A stretch of 50,310 bases of DNA from Anaerolineales bacterium (GTDB taxonomy: Bacteria; Chloroflexota; Anaerolineae; Anaerolineales; Villigracilaceae): NCBI GenBank assembly GCA_017882145.1, contig JADGQB010000005.1, forward strand, positions 1 to 50,310, in the 5' to 3' direction. The translations under genes and the position numbers were made by a program. Below are positions 43,099-50,310 of the stretch, in pieces. How positions within the stretch are numbered: the stretch's first letter is position 1; every line of letters starts with the position of its first letter. The notes under the pieces are model-generated. The model had not been told where the DNA came from. It saw only the letters and a list, made by a program, of their open reading frames with translations, and made no database searches.

Positions 43099-44001
43099 AT
43101 GAGTAAGAAAAAGGTTTCTGTTGGCAACTGGGCCTACATCTGGGGTGGTTATACTGACAAGCCGGTCGAGCTGCTCGAAGTCGTGAAGCGGCTCCAGGAA
43201 TACAAGTTTGACGGCATCGAGTTCGGTGTGTTCGCGCCGCACCTGTCCTTTGAGGATGCCAAGGACCGCCAGAAACGACTGGCCGTCAAGAAATTGCTGG
43301 ACGATCATGGCCTGGCTGTCTCGGCAGTGGCCGCGGACTTCGGCGCAGTGCCGCCGATGTTGGCGAATCCTGCCGACTATCTCGATGTGGTGATGCAGCA
43401 TGCCGAGATCTGCGTTGACCTGGGCACCAACAAAATGCGCACCGACACCATCGTCCCGCCCACCGAAGTTCCGGGCGGCATGAGCTATGAGACTTGCTTC
43501 TGGCGCACGGCTGAAGTTTTCCACCGCGCGGCGGAAGTGGCCGGTCACTTCGGCGTCAAGTTCGTGTGGGAGTTCGAGCCGGGCTTCCTGTTCAACAAAC
43601 CCAGCGAGATCGTGCGCATGGCTTATGCCGTTGACCATCCCAACTTTGGTGTGCTGTTCGACTCCTGCCATGCCCACATGTGCTCGGTCGTCGGCGCCCG
43701 CCAGATGGGTGAGAAGGAAACCCTGCCCGGCGGTGAGGTGCAGCTTGCTCACATGCTGACCGGCAAGATCAACCACGTCCACTTTATTGACTCGGACGAG
43801 ACCCTGCACGATAACAGCACCAGCACGCACGCGCCGTTCGGCAAGGGTGTCTTGAATTTTGACGCCATCGTCAAGGCGCTGTCGGATGCCGGTTACACCG
43901 ACGATTGGTGGCCGATGGACCTGTGCTTCTGGCCCGGCGCTTTGGAAGCGACCGCTCCGGCCAAGGCATTCATGGACACGCTGGTTGCCAAGTACAGTTA
44001 A
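43099..44001 (+). CDS. Sugar phosphate isomerase/epimerase (TIM barrel)
   Basis: 300 residues, AP-endonuclease-2 type TIM barrel. Probable ligands are the Glu in VWEFEPGF, the Asp in LFDSCHAHM and the His in HVHFIDSDE. The last position, usually Glu, is Asp in WPMDLCFWPG. The variant differs from the other barrels in this cluster, so a distinct substrate is likely. GAGGAGG precedes the ATG at 43099. The 72 bases before it hold two imperfect copies of AACCTnnGCAAGGGC, a repeat-like element. It ends just before the hairpin at 44009-44039. Confidence 0.83.
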   Translation: MSKKKVSVGNWAYIWGGYTDKPVELLEVVKRLQEYKFDGIEFGVFAPHLSFEDAKDRQKRLAVKKLLDDHGLAVSAVAADFGAVPPMLANPADYLDVVMQHAEICVDLGTNKMRTDTIVPPTEVPGGMSYETCFWRTAEVFHRAAEVAGHFGVKFVWEFEPGFLFNKPSEIVRMAYAVDHPNFGVLFDSCHAHMCSVVGARQMGEKETLPGGEVQLAHMLTGKINHVHFIDSDETLHDNSTSTHAPFGKGVLNFDAIVKALSDAGYTDDWWPMDLCFWPGALEATAPAKAFMDTLVAKYS

Positions 44002-44008
44002 GCATACA

Positions 44009-44039
44009 GACCTGACAGGTCCCCAAGACCTGTCAGGTC
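44009..44039 (+). other. 12-base perfect inverted repeat between genes
   Basis: GACCTGACAGGT at 44009-44020 and ACCTGTCAGGTC at 44028-44039 are exact inverted copies around CCCCAAG. No T-run follows. It resembles dispersed palindromic elements more than a standard terminator, though it may act on the transcript between the TIM-barrel and dehydrogenase genes. Confidence 0.7.
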
Positions 44040-44056
44040 AATAGGAGATAATTGCT

Positions 44057-45133
44057 ATGGCAGAAATGATGAACGCCCAAGTTTTTTACGAAGCCGAAAA
44101 GATGCAGCTGGAACAAATCCCTGTTCCGCACGTTTCGGACATTGACGTGCTGGTTAAGGTCAAGAATTGCGGCATCTGCGGCTCGGATATTTCTTACTAC
44201 TATGGTTACAGCCCGGTCGGCACAGCCACCGGCAAAGGCCCGATCGTTCTCGGTCACGAGTTCACCGGCGAAGTAGTAGAAGTCGGCGCAGTCGCCAAGG
44301 CTGCCAACCTGTTCAAGCCGGGTGACCGTGTGGTGGTAAACCCGGTGCAGCACTGCAATGCATGCTATGCCTGCGCCAGCGGTCACACGAACATGTGCTC
44401 CAATCTCTACGTGCCGGGTGTGTCGGCGAATGGTGGAATGGCCGAATACTGCGTCTCGCGTTACACCGGCCTGTTCAAGCTGCCCGACAGCGTGAGCTAT
44501 GCGGCGGGCGCGTTCACCGAACCGTTCGCCTGCGCCGTGTACGGCATCAAGAAACTGGCGATCGAGCCGGGGCAATTCGTGGCGATCTTTGGGCCTGGCC
44601 CGATCGGCATCATGATGGTGCAGATGTGCAAGGCGGTCGGCGCGGGCAAGATTGCCCTGATCGGCACACGCGATTATCGCCTGGAAGAAGGTAAAAAGTG
44701 GGGCGCGGATTACCTGTTCAACACCGCGGATGCCAAGTCACCTTACTATGCCAAAGATTTGAAAAAGGCCATCGCCGATGTAACGCACGGCATGTTGGCC
44801 GAGCGCGCCATCGTTCCGACCAGTTCCAATGAAGCGTTCGAACAGGCGCTTGACGTGACCGGCAACGCCGCCATCCTGGTGCACTTTGGCTTGCCCAACA
44901 CCGGCGATGTGATCCATGTGCCGGCGCTCTCGACGCACACGATGGACAAAGAGATTCGCTTCTCGTGGCTGGCGCCTGGCGTTTGGCCGACGACGATTGC
45001 GGCTATCTCGGAAGGACTCGTCAACATGGAACCTTTGATCAGCACCTCCGTGCCGCTTTCGCAGGCAGCTCAGGCGATTGTTGATCTCAAGGCGCGCACT
45101 AACGATCCCGTCAAAGTGCAAATCGTGCCATAA
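44057..45133 (+). CDS. Zinc-dependent medium-chain dehydrogenase (sorbitol/threonine dehydrogenase type)
   Basis: 358 residues. The catalytic zinc site is NCGICGSD (Cys) with GHEFTGEVVEVG (His-Glu). The structural zinc site is the Cys group in CNACYACASGHTNMC. The Rossmann motif FGPGPIGIMMVQMC lies near residue 180. The family oxidises polyols, sugars or threonine at a secondary alcohol with NAD(P). Among isomerases and kinases, a sugar alcohol or sugar is the likely substrate, giving a ketose for the following 3-epimerase-like protein. TAGGAG precedes the ATG. Confidence 0.88.
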   Translation: MAEMMNAQVFYEAEKMQLEQIPVPHVSDIDVLVKVKNCGICGSDISYYYGYSPVGTATGKGPIVLGHEFTGEVVEVGAVAKAANLFKPGDRVVVNPVQHCNACYACASGHTNMCSNLYVPGVSANGGMAEYCVSRYTGLFKLPDSVSYAAGAFTEPFACAVYGIKKLAIEPGQFVAIFGPGPIGIMMVQMCKAVGAGKIALIGTRDYRLEEGKKWGADYLFNTADAKSPYYAKDLKKAIADVTHGMLAERAIVPTSSNEAFEQALDVTGNAAILVHFGLPNTGDVIHVPALSTHTMDKEIRFSWLAPGVWPTTIAAISEGLVNMEPLISTSVPLSQAAQAIVDLKARTNDPVKVQIVP

Positions 45134-45156
45134 AGATTCTGATAAAAGGTGCACAC

Positions 45157-46005
45157 ATGATCAAATATGGTATCAACACCTTCCTGTGGGCTTCACCCTT
45201 CACCACCAAGAACCTGCCGCTATTGGACAAGGCCAAGGCGATGGGCTTCGATCTGGTCGAGATCCCGATCGAAGGCGAACAGGATACGGATTACGTCAAG
45301 GCCGCCGAAGCATACAAGCGCACCGGCCTGGATTGTTCCGTCTGCGCCATCATGGGAGCAACGCGCGACCCGGCGCACGAAGAGGAAAGCATTCAGCGCA
45401 ATGGCGTGTCGTACCTCAAGCACTGCGTGGACGCCGTCGTGCAGATGGGCGGCAACAAAATCGGCGGCCCGATCTATGCCGCTGTGGGGCGAACCTGGCA
45501 AGCCTCGGACGACCAGCGCAAGCGCGAGTTGGAGCGCTGCGCCAAGAATCTGAAAGAGGTCGCCAAGTATGCCGAAGACAAGGGTGTGGTCCTAGGCATG
45601 GAGCCGCTGAACCGCTTCGAAACCAGCTTTATTAACATTGCCGAGCAGGCCGTCGAGTTGGTCAAGATGGTGGACAGCCCGGCCATCCAGATCATGTTGG
45701 ACAGCTTCCACATGAACATCGAGGAAAAGAGCTTTGGCAAGGCGGTAGAAATCGCCGGGCCTTACTTGATGCATGTGCATGCCAACGAGAACGACCGGGG
45801 CATCCCCGGCAGCGGTCATGTGCCGTGGAACGAGTTCGCCGCCGCCCTAAAGAAAATCAACTATGACGGGGCGATGGTCATCGAGTCCTTCAGCACGACG
45901 GTCAAGGAAATCGCTCGAGCAGCGGCCATCTGGCGTGCTCCGGCGCCCAGCTCCGATATGTTGGCTACTGACGGTATGGCATTCCTCAAGCAGCTCATGG
46001 CCTGA
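45157..46005 (+). CDS. Ketose 3-epimerase-family protein (paralogue of the 32052-32903 protein)
   Basis: 282 residues. The metal set is Glu149 (GMEPLNRFET), Asp182 (LDSFHMNIEE), His208 (HVHANENDRGIPG) and Glu243 (VIESF), plus GPIYAAVGRTW. Aligned by eye it is clearly a paralogue of the protein at 32052-32903, with the active-site stretches nearly identical and the N-terminal 100 residues more changed. It is expected to invert C3 of a ketose. It follows the zinc dehydrogenase by 23 bases and ends before a strong hairpin, so it is the last gene of this segment. Confidence 0.87.
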   Translation: MIKYGINTFLWASPFTTKNLPLLDKAKAMGFDLVEIPIEGEQDTDYVKAAEAYKRTGLDCSVCAIMGATRDPAHEEESIQRNGVSYLKHCVDAVVQMGGNKIGGPIYAAVGRTWQASDDQRKRELERCAKNLKEVAKYAEDKGVVLGMEPLNRFETSFINIAEQAVELVKMVDSPAIQIMLDSFHMNIEEKSFGKAVEIAGPYLMHVHANENDRGIPGSGHVPWNEFAAALKKINYDGAMVIESFSTTVKEIARAAAIWRAPAPSSDMLATDGMAFLKQLMA

Positions 46006-46021
46006 CGAATCACATCTGATG

Positions 46022-46048
46022 CAGGGGCGACCAACCCGGTCGCCCCTG
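46022..46048 (+). terminator. Terminator-like hairpin after the epimerase gene
   Basis: CAGGGGCGACC (46022-46032) pairs exactly with GGTCGCCCCTG (46038-46048) over 11 bases around a 5-base loop, followed by only two T residues. It is a strong stem with a weak U-tract, so termination may be partial. Confidence 0.55.
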
Positions 46049-46049
46049 T

Positions 46050-46229
46050 TTAACTTGGAAAGACACTTTTCAGCGGCTGCTAATCCAGAACGACCTACCG
46101 GAGGCTATCCGCTTCGCCGGCGGACTCAAGAACCACGCAATGCTTGAAGTCAACGACGAGCAGGACAGCCTCCGCTTTGACCTTTTGTTACCACCCGTTC
46201 AGCTCCAACTTATGGCGGGCGGGGCATAA
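46050..46229 (+). pseudogene. Possible C-terminal remnant of an unidentified gene
   Basis: One frame stays open for about 59 codons with no plausible start. It has protein-like composition (QNDLPEAIRFAGGL, then EVNDEQDSLRFDLLLPPV) and ends at TAA 46227-46229. It begins directly after the hairpin, as if the 5' part of a gene had been deleted. I cannot name the parent family; the ending loosely recalls aconitase-type C-termini, but this is weak. Confidence 0.35.
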
Positions 46230-46264
46230 AGTATTAAGAACCTATCCGGAAATTATAGAAGAAC

Positions 46265-46294
46265 CGGATTTTGAGTGCTGGCACTCAAAATCCG
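46265..46294. promoter_or_regulatory. 30-base palindrome before the aldolase gene
   Basis: CGGATTTTGAGTGC (46265-46278) and GCACTCAAAATCCG (46281-46294) are perfect inverted copies separated by TG. Located 61 bases before the ATG at 46356, it may be an operator or a dispersed palindromic repeat. It is not a CIRCE element, because the half-sites face the other way and the spacer is 2 bases. Confidence 0.5.
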
Positions 46295-46355
46295 AACTCC
46301 AACTGTATTTTCTAACTGTTAGTGTTGGTTCATTTTCAGAGGATAAGAGGATAAG

Positions 46356-47258
46356 ATGAAACGAGTAGCTGACATCATCGACGCGGCGCGTCAAATGGGC
46401 GTGGTTATCCCGGCATTCAACGTCCCTTACCTGCCTATGGTTGAGCCTGTGGTGAGGGCTGTCGTGGAGCAAGATTCGTTCGCTTTGGTGGAGACTGCAC
46501 GCCCGGAATGGATCAAGTTCGAAAGCAAAGGACCGGCGGCGGTTGCAGAAGAATTTGCCCGCTGGTGCCAGCCAGAACACGTCCGGCTGCACCTCGATCA
46601 CGTGCCGGTCATTGACGAGGATGGCCAGCTTGTGGATTACATGCCGATTTTCAAAGAAGCGCTTGGGCTAGGATACGAGTCGGTCATGCTGGATGGGTCG
46701 CGCTTGAAACTGGACGATAATATCCAGGCCACGCGCACAATTGTCGACCTTGCACATCTCCAGGGCGTCCCGGTCGAAGCAGAATTGGGCGCGGTGTTGG
46801 GGCACGAAGCCGGCCCGCTTCCCCCGTATGAGGAACTGTTTGCATCCGGCCTGGGGTTTACCGATGTTGAAGAAGCCAGACGCTTTGTACAACAGACCGG
46901 CTGTGACTGGCTATCGGTTGCCATCGGCAATGTGCATGGTGCTATTGCCGCCGGGCGTAAGGATCAGAAAAAGATTCAGGCCCGCTTGAATCTCGATCGG
47001 CTGGCCCAGTTGGCCCAGGCGACCGGCATACCGCTTGTTCTGCATGGCGGCTCGGGCATCAAGCAAGAAGACGTGCTCGGCGCGGGCAAATGCGGCATCG
47101 CCAAGATCAACGTCGGAACGGAAATCCGCCAATCCTATGAAGCTGCGCTGAAAGAGTCTGGCAGCCAGATCAAGGCGCAGGAGGCGGTCTATCATCGCAC
47201 GGTAGAGTTGCTGCGCGACTACCTGCATCTGACCGGTATCCGTGCGAAGCTGATGTAA
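46356..47258 (+). CDS. Class II ketose-bisphosphate aldolase
   Basis: 300 residues with an intact active site: PAFNVPYLPMVEPVVRA near the start, catalytic Asp and zinc His in LHLDHV, then SVMLDGSRL, VEAELGAVLGHE, SVAIGNVHG (zinc His), LVLHGGSGI (zinc His) and KINVGTEIRQSY. It cleaves a ketose-1,6-bisphosphate or ketose-1-phosphate to dihydroxyacetone phosphate and an aldehyde. Fructose, tagatose or another ketose are possible. AGAGGATAAG precedes the ATG. The next gene is an FGGY kinase 19 bases on, which could make its substrate. Confidence 0.9.
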   Translation: MKRVADIIDAARQMGVVIPAFNVPYLPMVEPVVRAVVEQDSFALVETARPEWIKFESKGPAAVAEEFARWCQPEHVRLHLDHVPVIDEDGQLVDYMPIFKEALGLGYESVMLDGSRLKLDDNIQATRTIVDLAHLQGVPVEAELGAVLGHEAGPLPPYEELFASGLGFTDVEEARRFVQQTGCDWLSVAIGNVHGAIAAGRKDQKKIQARLNLDRLAQLAQATGIPLVLHGGSGIKQEDVLGAGKCGIAKINVGTEIRQSYEAALKESGSQIKAQEAVYHRTVELLRDYLHLTGIRAKLM

Positions 47259-47277
47259 AGTTGAGGGAGACATCACG

Positions 47278-48786
47278 ATGAGTCTACTTGGCATAGACAT
47301 AGGCACCACTGGATGCAAATCGGGACTTTTTTCGCAAGACGGACGCCTGCTTGCGACCGCGTACGAAGAGTATGACTTTTCAAGGCCCGAACCCGGTTGG
47401 GCGCAGCTTGATTCGGTCGCGGTGTGGGAGCAGGTCAAGCGCACAATTCGAGCCGTGGCTGCCAACGCCTATACCGATCCGATCCAGGCTTTGTCCGTCT
47501 CATCGCTCGGTGAAGCCATGGCCCCGGTTACACAAGACCGGCAGATACTCGGTCCATCCCTACTGAACTTTGACGTGCGCGGCGAAGAATACCTGCCGGG
47601 CTTGAGCCGCATCATCGAAAACGAACGGCTTTACCGCATCAATGGCAACACGCTCGGCAATCATTATGGGCTGACCAAGCTCATGTGGATTCAACAACAT
47701 CAACCGGAGCTTTACGGACGTGCGTGGAAATTTTTGCTCTGGGGCAGTTTCATTCCGTTTATGCTTGGCGCAGAAGCGGTAGTGGATTACTCGCTCGCCA
47801 ACCGTACGATGTTGTTCGACATTGAGCGCTGCGATTGGTCGGATGAACTGTTGAAATTGACCGGACTGGACCGCACCAAGCTGCCAGATGTGGTTCCCTC
47901 GGGAACCGTTATTGGCCAGGTGTCCAATCAGATGGCGCGCGAGTTGGGTTTGCCAGCTGCCGTTAGCATCGTGGCAGGTGGGCATGATCAGTGCATCAAC
48001 GCGGTGGGCTGTGGTGTGATCCAGCCAGGCCGGGCGATGTATGGCATGGGGACTTATTTGTGCGCCGTGCCGGTGTTTACGCAGCGCAGCGAGCCGGCGG
48101 AGATGATGCGGCTGGGTTTGAACACCGAGCATCATGCCGCAGCGGGCAAGAATGTGAGCTTTATCTACAATCAGGGCGGCTCGATCGTCAAATGGTTCCG
48201 AGATACCTTCGCGGCTAGCGAGCGGCGCGCAGCGCAGCAATCGGGTCGCGATATTTACGCTGACTTGATATCAGAGATGCCCAAAGGACCGAGCAGCATC
48301 CTCGCATTGCCGCACTGGTCAACGACCGGCCCGCCCCAGTTCATCTCCAATTCCAGCGGCGTGCTGGTCGGTCTGCGCTTGGAGACTACACGCGGCGATA
48401 TTCTCAAGGGGCTGATCGAGGGCATCACGTTTTATTTGCGCGAGTGCATTGAGACACTGCCGCAGGTGGGCATCGAGATTGCCGACTATTGTGCCGTAGG
48501 TGGCGGCAGCAAATCGGATGTTTGGCTGCAAATGTCGGCGGATATTCTGGGTCGACCGTTCGTGCGTCCGACCGTCAGCGAATCCGGCATTCTGGGCGCG
48601 GCCATCCTCGCCGGCTCTGGCTGTGGCGTTTTTCCTTCTCTGGAGGCTGGTGTTGAAGTGATGGTCAAGCTGGATCGAACTTATGAGCCAGACCAGAAAA
48701 TGCACGAACTTTATGCAGGTCGTTTTGAGCAATACAAACAATTGTGGCCACTGATGAAGGATACCTTGCCGAGATTGATGGCGTGA
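47278..48786 (+). CDS. FGGY-family carbohydrate kinase (not clearly xylulokinase)
   Basis: 502 residues. LGIDIGTTGCKSGLF is the N-terminal ATP-site strand, GGHDQCINAVGCG carries the catalytic Asp, MYGMGTYLCAV follows, and AVGGGSKSDVWLQMSA is the C-terminal nucleotide loop. It lacks the QMHG xylulokinase motif of the 38179 gene and has SSLGEAMAPV there instead, so the sugar differs. GAGGGAG precedes the ATG. It lies between an aldolase and a LarA-like gene, suggesting phosphorylation of a ketose that is then cleaved. Confidence 0.87.
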   Translation: MSLLGIDIGTTGCKSGLFSQDGRLLATAYEEYDFSRPEPGWAQLDSVAVWEQVKRTIRAVAANAYTDPIQALSVSSLGEAMAPVTQDRQILGPSLLNFDVRGEEYLPGLSRIIENERLYRINGNTLGNHYGLTKLMWIQQHQPELYGRAWKFLLWGSFIPFMLGAEAVVDYSLANRTMLFDIERCDWSDELLKLTGLDRTKLPDVVPSGTVIGQVSNQMARELGLPAAVSIVAGGHDQCINAVGCGVIQPGRAMYGMGTYLCAVPVFTQRSEPAEMMRLGLNTEHHAAAGKNVSFIYNQGGSIVKWFRDTFAASERRAAQQSGRDIYADLISEMPKGPSSILALPHWSTTGPPQFISNSSGVLVGLRLETTRGDILKGLIEGITFYLRECIETLPQVGIEIADYCAVGGGSKSDVWLQMSADILGRPFVRPTVSESGILGAAILAGSGCGVFPSLEAGVEVMVKLDRTYEPDQKMHELYAGRFEQYKQLWPLMKDTLPRLMA

Positions 48787-48856
48787 GTGACAAAAATGCA
48801 AGACGCGTGTGCATAGTGATCGTTGTCCTTGGGAATTTGAGTCCCTTTTAAAAGCG

Positions 48857-50134
48857 ATGGATATCAGACTGGCTTATGGCCGTAATGGCCTGAACGTAAC
48901 ATTACCCGAAACGGTGGATGTATTGACTCCGCGCTTCGTGCCTGGCTTGCCGGATGAGACTGAGGCACTGAAGGATGCTTTGTGCGCTCCAATTGGATCG
49001 GCTCCGCTGGCGCAACTTGTCAAGTCTGGCGATAAGGTCGTTGTGGTCCACACCGACATCACGCGTGCTACGCCTAATGACCGGATCCTGCCGGTGCTGC
49101 TGGACGAATTGGATAGGACGGGAATTGCCCGGGAAAATATCACCTTGATCAATGGTCTGGGCACACACCGTCTGGAAACCGAAGCCGAGTTGCGCGCCAT
49201 GCTTGGCGATCGAATCGTGGACGGATACCGCTGCCTCCAACACGACTGCAACGATGAAGCCAACCTTGTCTCCCTGGGTGAAACCTCGTTGGGACATCCG
49301 GTGCGCATCAACCGTAATTATCTTGAGGCGGATGTGCGCATCCTGACCGGCTTCATCGAGCCACATTTTTTTGCCGGCTTCAGTGGTGGACCCAAAGCGG
49401 TCATCCCCTCGCTTGCAGGGGCGGAGAGTGTATTTACCAATCACGGGATTGAGATGATCGCCCATCCCAAGGCCACCTGGGGTGTCATCGCGGGGAATCC
49501 CATCTGGGAGGAAATGTGCGAGGTCGCTTTGCGTACCCATCCCACTTTCTTGTTGAACGTGTCCCTCAACGTCAGTCGTGAGATCACAGGCATTTTTGCC
49601 GGCGACATGCTTTCTGCCTGCAGGCAGGGGTATGCCTTTGTGAAAGAAAATGCCATGTGTCCGGTGGATGAGCCCTACGATATCGTGATCACCACCAATA
49701 GTGGCTATCCCCTTGACCAGAACCTGTACCAATCGGTCAAAGGCATGAGCGCCGCCAACCAGATCGTCCGGCAGGGCGGAAGTATTCTTATCGCCGCGGC
49801 TTGCGAGGATGGTTTGCCCAATCATGGGCGCTATGCAGCTTTGCTGGCTGAGGCAGGTTCACCGCAAGGGGTGATCGATATGATCTCAAAGCCAGGCTTC
49901 TGTTCCCAGGATCAGTGGCAGGTGCAGATCCAGGCTCAGATTCAACGTCGAGCCGATGTGTATGTTTACAGCGACGGGCTGACCGATGAGCAGATCGAAC
50001 GGGCGCTTTTCAGCCCCTGCCGAAATCTGGAGCAAACCGTCTCGCAATTGCTCGAGAAATATGGCTCCGAGGCGCGCATCTGCGTAATTCCTGAAGGACC
50101 GCAGGTGATCCCTTATTTGCGAGTGGAAGCATGA
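48857..50134 (+). CDS. larA: LarA-type nickel-dependent racemase/epimerase (DUF2088)
   Basis: 425 residues from the ATG at 48857, close to the 424 of lactate racemase LarA. The longer frame upstream is not used because its codons look non-coding. All residues known to matter in L. plantarum LarA appear in register: Asp67 and Arg70 (TDITRATP), His104 (GTHR), His170 and the nickel-cofactor Lys180 (PHFFAGFSGGPK), His196 (TNHG), and a Gln/Lys pair (YQSVKG). It therefore probably binds the nickel-pincer nucleotide. The family includes racemases of other hydroxy acids and sugar acids; in this cluster a sugar acid is more likely than lactate. No larB, larC or larE lies nearby. Confidence 0.87.
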   Translation: MDIRLAYGRNGLNVTLPETVDVLTPRFVPGLPDETEALKDALCAPIGSAPLAQLVKSGDKVVVVHTDITRATPNDRILPVLLDELDRTGIARENITLINGLGTHRLETEAELRAMLGDRIVDGYRCLQHDCNDEANLVSLGETSLGHPVRINRNYLEADVRILTGFIEPHFFAGFSGGPKAVIPSLAGAESVFTNHGIEMIAHPKATWGVIAGNPIWEEMCEVALRTHPTFLLNVSLNVSREITGIFAGDMLSACRQGYAFVKENAMCPVDEPYDIVITTNSGYPLDQNLYQSVKGMSAANQIVRQGGSILIAAACEDGLPNHGRYAALLAEAGSPQGVIDMISKPGFCSQDQWQVQIQAQIQRRADVYVYSDGLTDEQIERALFSPCRNLEQTVSQLLEKYGSEARICVIPEGPQVIPYLRVEA

Positions 50135-50183
50135 CCAACAAACAATAGAACTCTTGCATAAGTACTTCGAATCAGATTTAATC

Positions 50184-50237
50184 CACTAATCTCTGCCAAT
50201 CTGCACGAATTTTTCTGATGATTAGTGAAGATTAGTG
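50184..50237. repeat. Repeated GATTAGTG half-sites at the right end
   Basis: GATTAGTG occurs at 50220-50227 and 50230-50237, 10 bases apart, with an inverted copy CACTAATC at 50184-50191. The final 176 bases hold no gene that I can support. The arrangement could be an operator for a gene beyond the window or a dispersed repeat. Confidence 0.4.
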
Positions 50238-50310
50238 TGGACGTGTGCCACCCAGTGGTATTAGCGGATAAAAGCCCTTCATGCGATATACCTTCTAACT
50301 TTTGCAAGAG

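Larger units (their letters stand above)
46006..46355. other. 350-base gap between two gene blocks
   Basis: This gap splits the plus-strand cluster. It holds a terminator-like hairpin (46022-46048), a short coding remnant (46050-46229) and a 30-base palindrome (46265-46294). No sigma-70 promoter is obvious before the aldolase at 46356. Confidence 0.6.

Noticed and set aside
42889-43830. 313-codon minus-strand frame across the cupin and TIM-barrel genes
   Set aside because: It spans two real plus-strand genes and their gap; composition is typical of an antisense frame.
46265-46294. CIRCE heat-shock element
   Set aside because: The half-sites GAGTGC and GCACTC are in the opposite order to CIRCE and the spacer is 2 bases, not 9.
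46144-46359. 71-codon plus-strand frame before the aldolase gene
   Set aside because: It runs through the 30-base palindrome and has no ribosome-binding site; the neighbouring frame (46050-46229) looks more protein-like.
48902-49825. 307-codon minus-strand frame inside the LarA-like gene
   Set aside because: The LarA catalytic residues are on the plus strand; the antisense frame has no motif.
50113-50307. 64-codon minus-strand frame at the right edge
   Set aside because: It overlaps the end of the LarA-like gene and the repeated half-sites, starts with TTG and has no recognisable features.

Overview
The window reads as a carbohydrate-catabolism region of a free-living bacterium. The most likely source is Chloroflexota, class Anaerolineae. 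I infer this from protein style only: lipoproteins with Ala/Pro/Thr-rich linkers after the lipobox Cys, paired Gfo/Idh/MocA and TIM-barrel isomerase genes, and Tm-1-like plus PEP-hydrolase-like pairs. There is no rRNA or marker gene to prove it. Nearly all of the sequence is coding. I see no tRNA, rRNA, CRISPR array, insertion sequence or phage gene.

Layout. (1) 1-819 (-): start of a uroporphyrinogen-decarboxylase-like gene that runs off the left edge, divergent from (2) 1021-10611 (+): an L-rhamnose locus with a DeoR-type regulator, ribose-type ABC importer (ATPase, two permeases, lipoprotein), rhamnose mutarotase, rhamnulokinase, a class II aldolase and a DUF89/ARMT1-type phosphatase. The order recalls the rhizobial rhaRSTPQUK operon, but no rhamnose isomerase is present. 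(3) 10725-14541 (-): lactate permease, an MFS sugar transporter and a PAS-LuxR regulator, divergent from (4) 14750-16383 (+): an old-yellow-enzyme-type oxidoreductase and a Dabb protein, closed by a good terminator at 16406-16432.

(5) 16528-24513 (-): a tightly overlapping eight-gene operon. It encodes a TIM-barrel isomerase, a Tm-1-like protein, a PEP-hydrolase-like protein, a formyltransferase-fold protein, an aldolase-like protein that appears to lack its usual catalytic Asp and one metal His, and E2, E1-alpha and E1-beta of a 2-oxoacid (or acetoin) dehydrogenase without E3. I cannot match this set to a known pathway. It is the best candidate for an undescribed system here. A 449-bp divergent region separates it from a ROK regulator (24963-26207, +).

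(6) 26363-50134 (+): about 24 kb of co-directional sugar genes. A CUT1-type ABC importer with two different ATPases (26363-32030) is followed by epimerases, two oxidoreductases, a small membrane protein, xylose isomerase and xylulokinase, a PfkB kinase, a divergent xylose-isomerase homologue with an altered metal site, a cupin, more TIM-barrel isomerases, a zinc dehydrogenase, a canonical class II aldolase, an FGGY kinase and a LarA-type nickel racemase/epimerase. The logic is import, isomerisation/epimerisation/oxidation, phosphorylation and aldol cleavage. The xylose branch is clear. The other substrates are not identified. Several strong intercistronic hairpins punctuate the cluster.

All assignments come from reading motifs by eye. 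No database search was run, and family comparisons are from memory.
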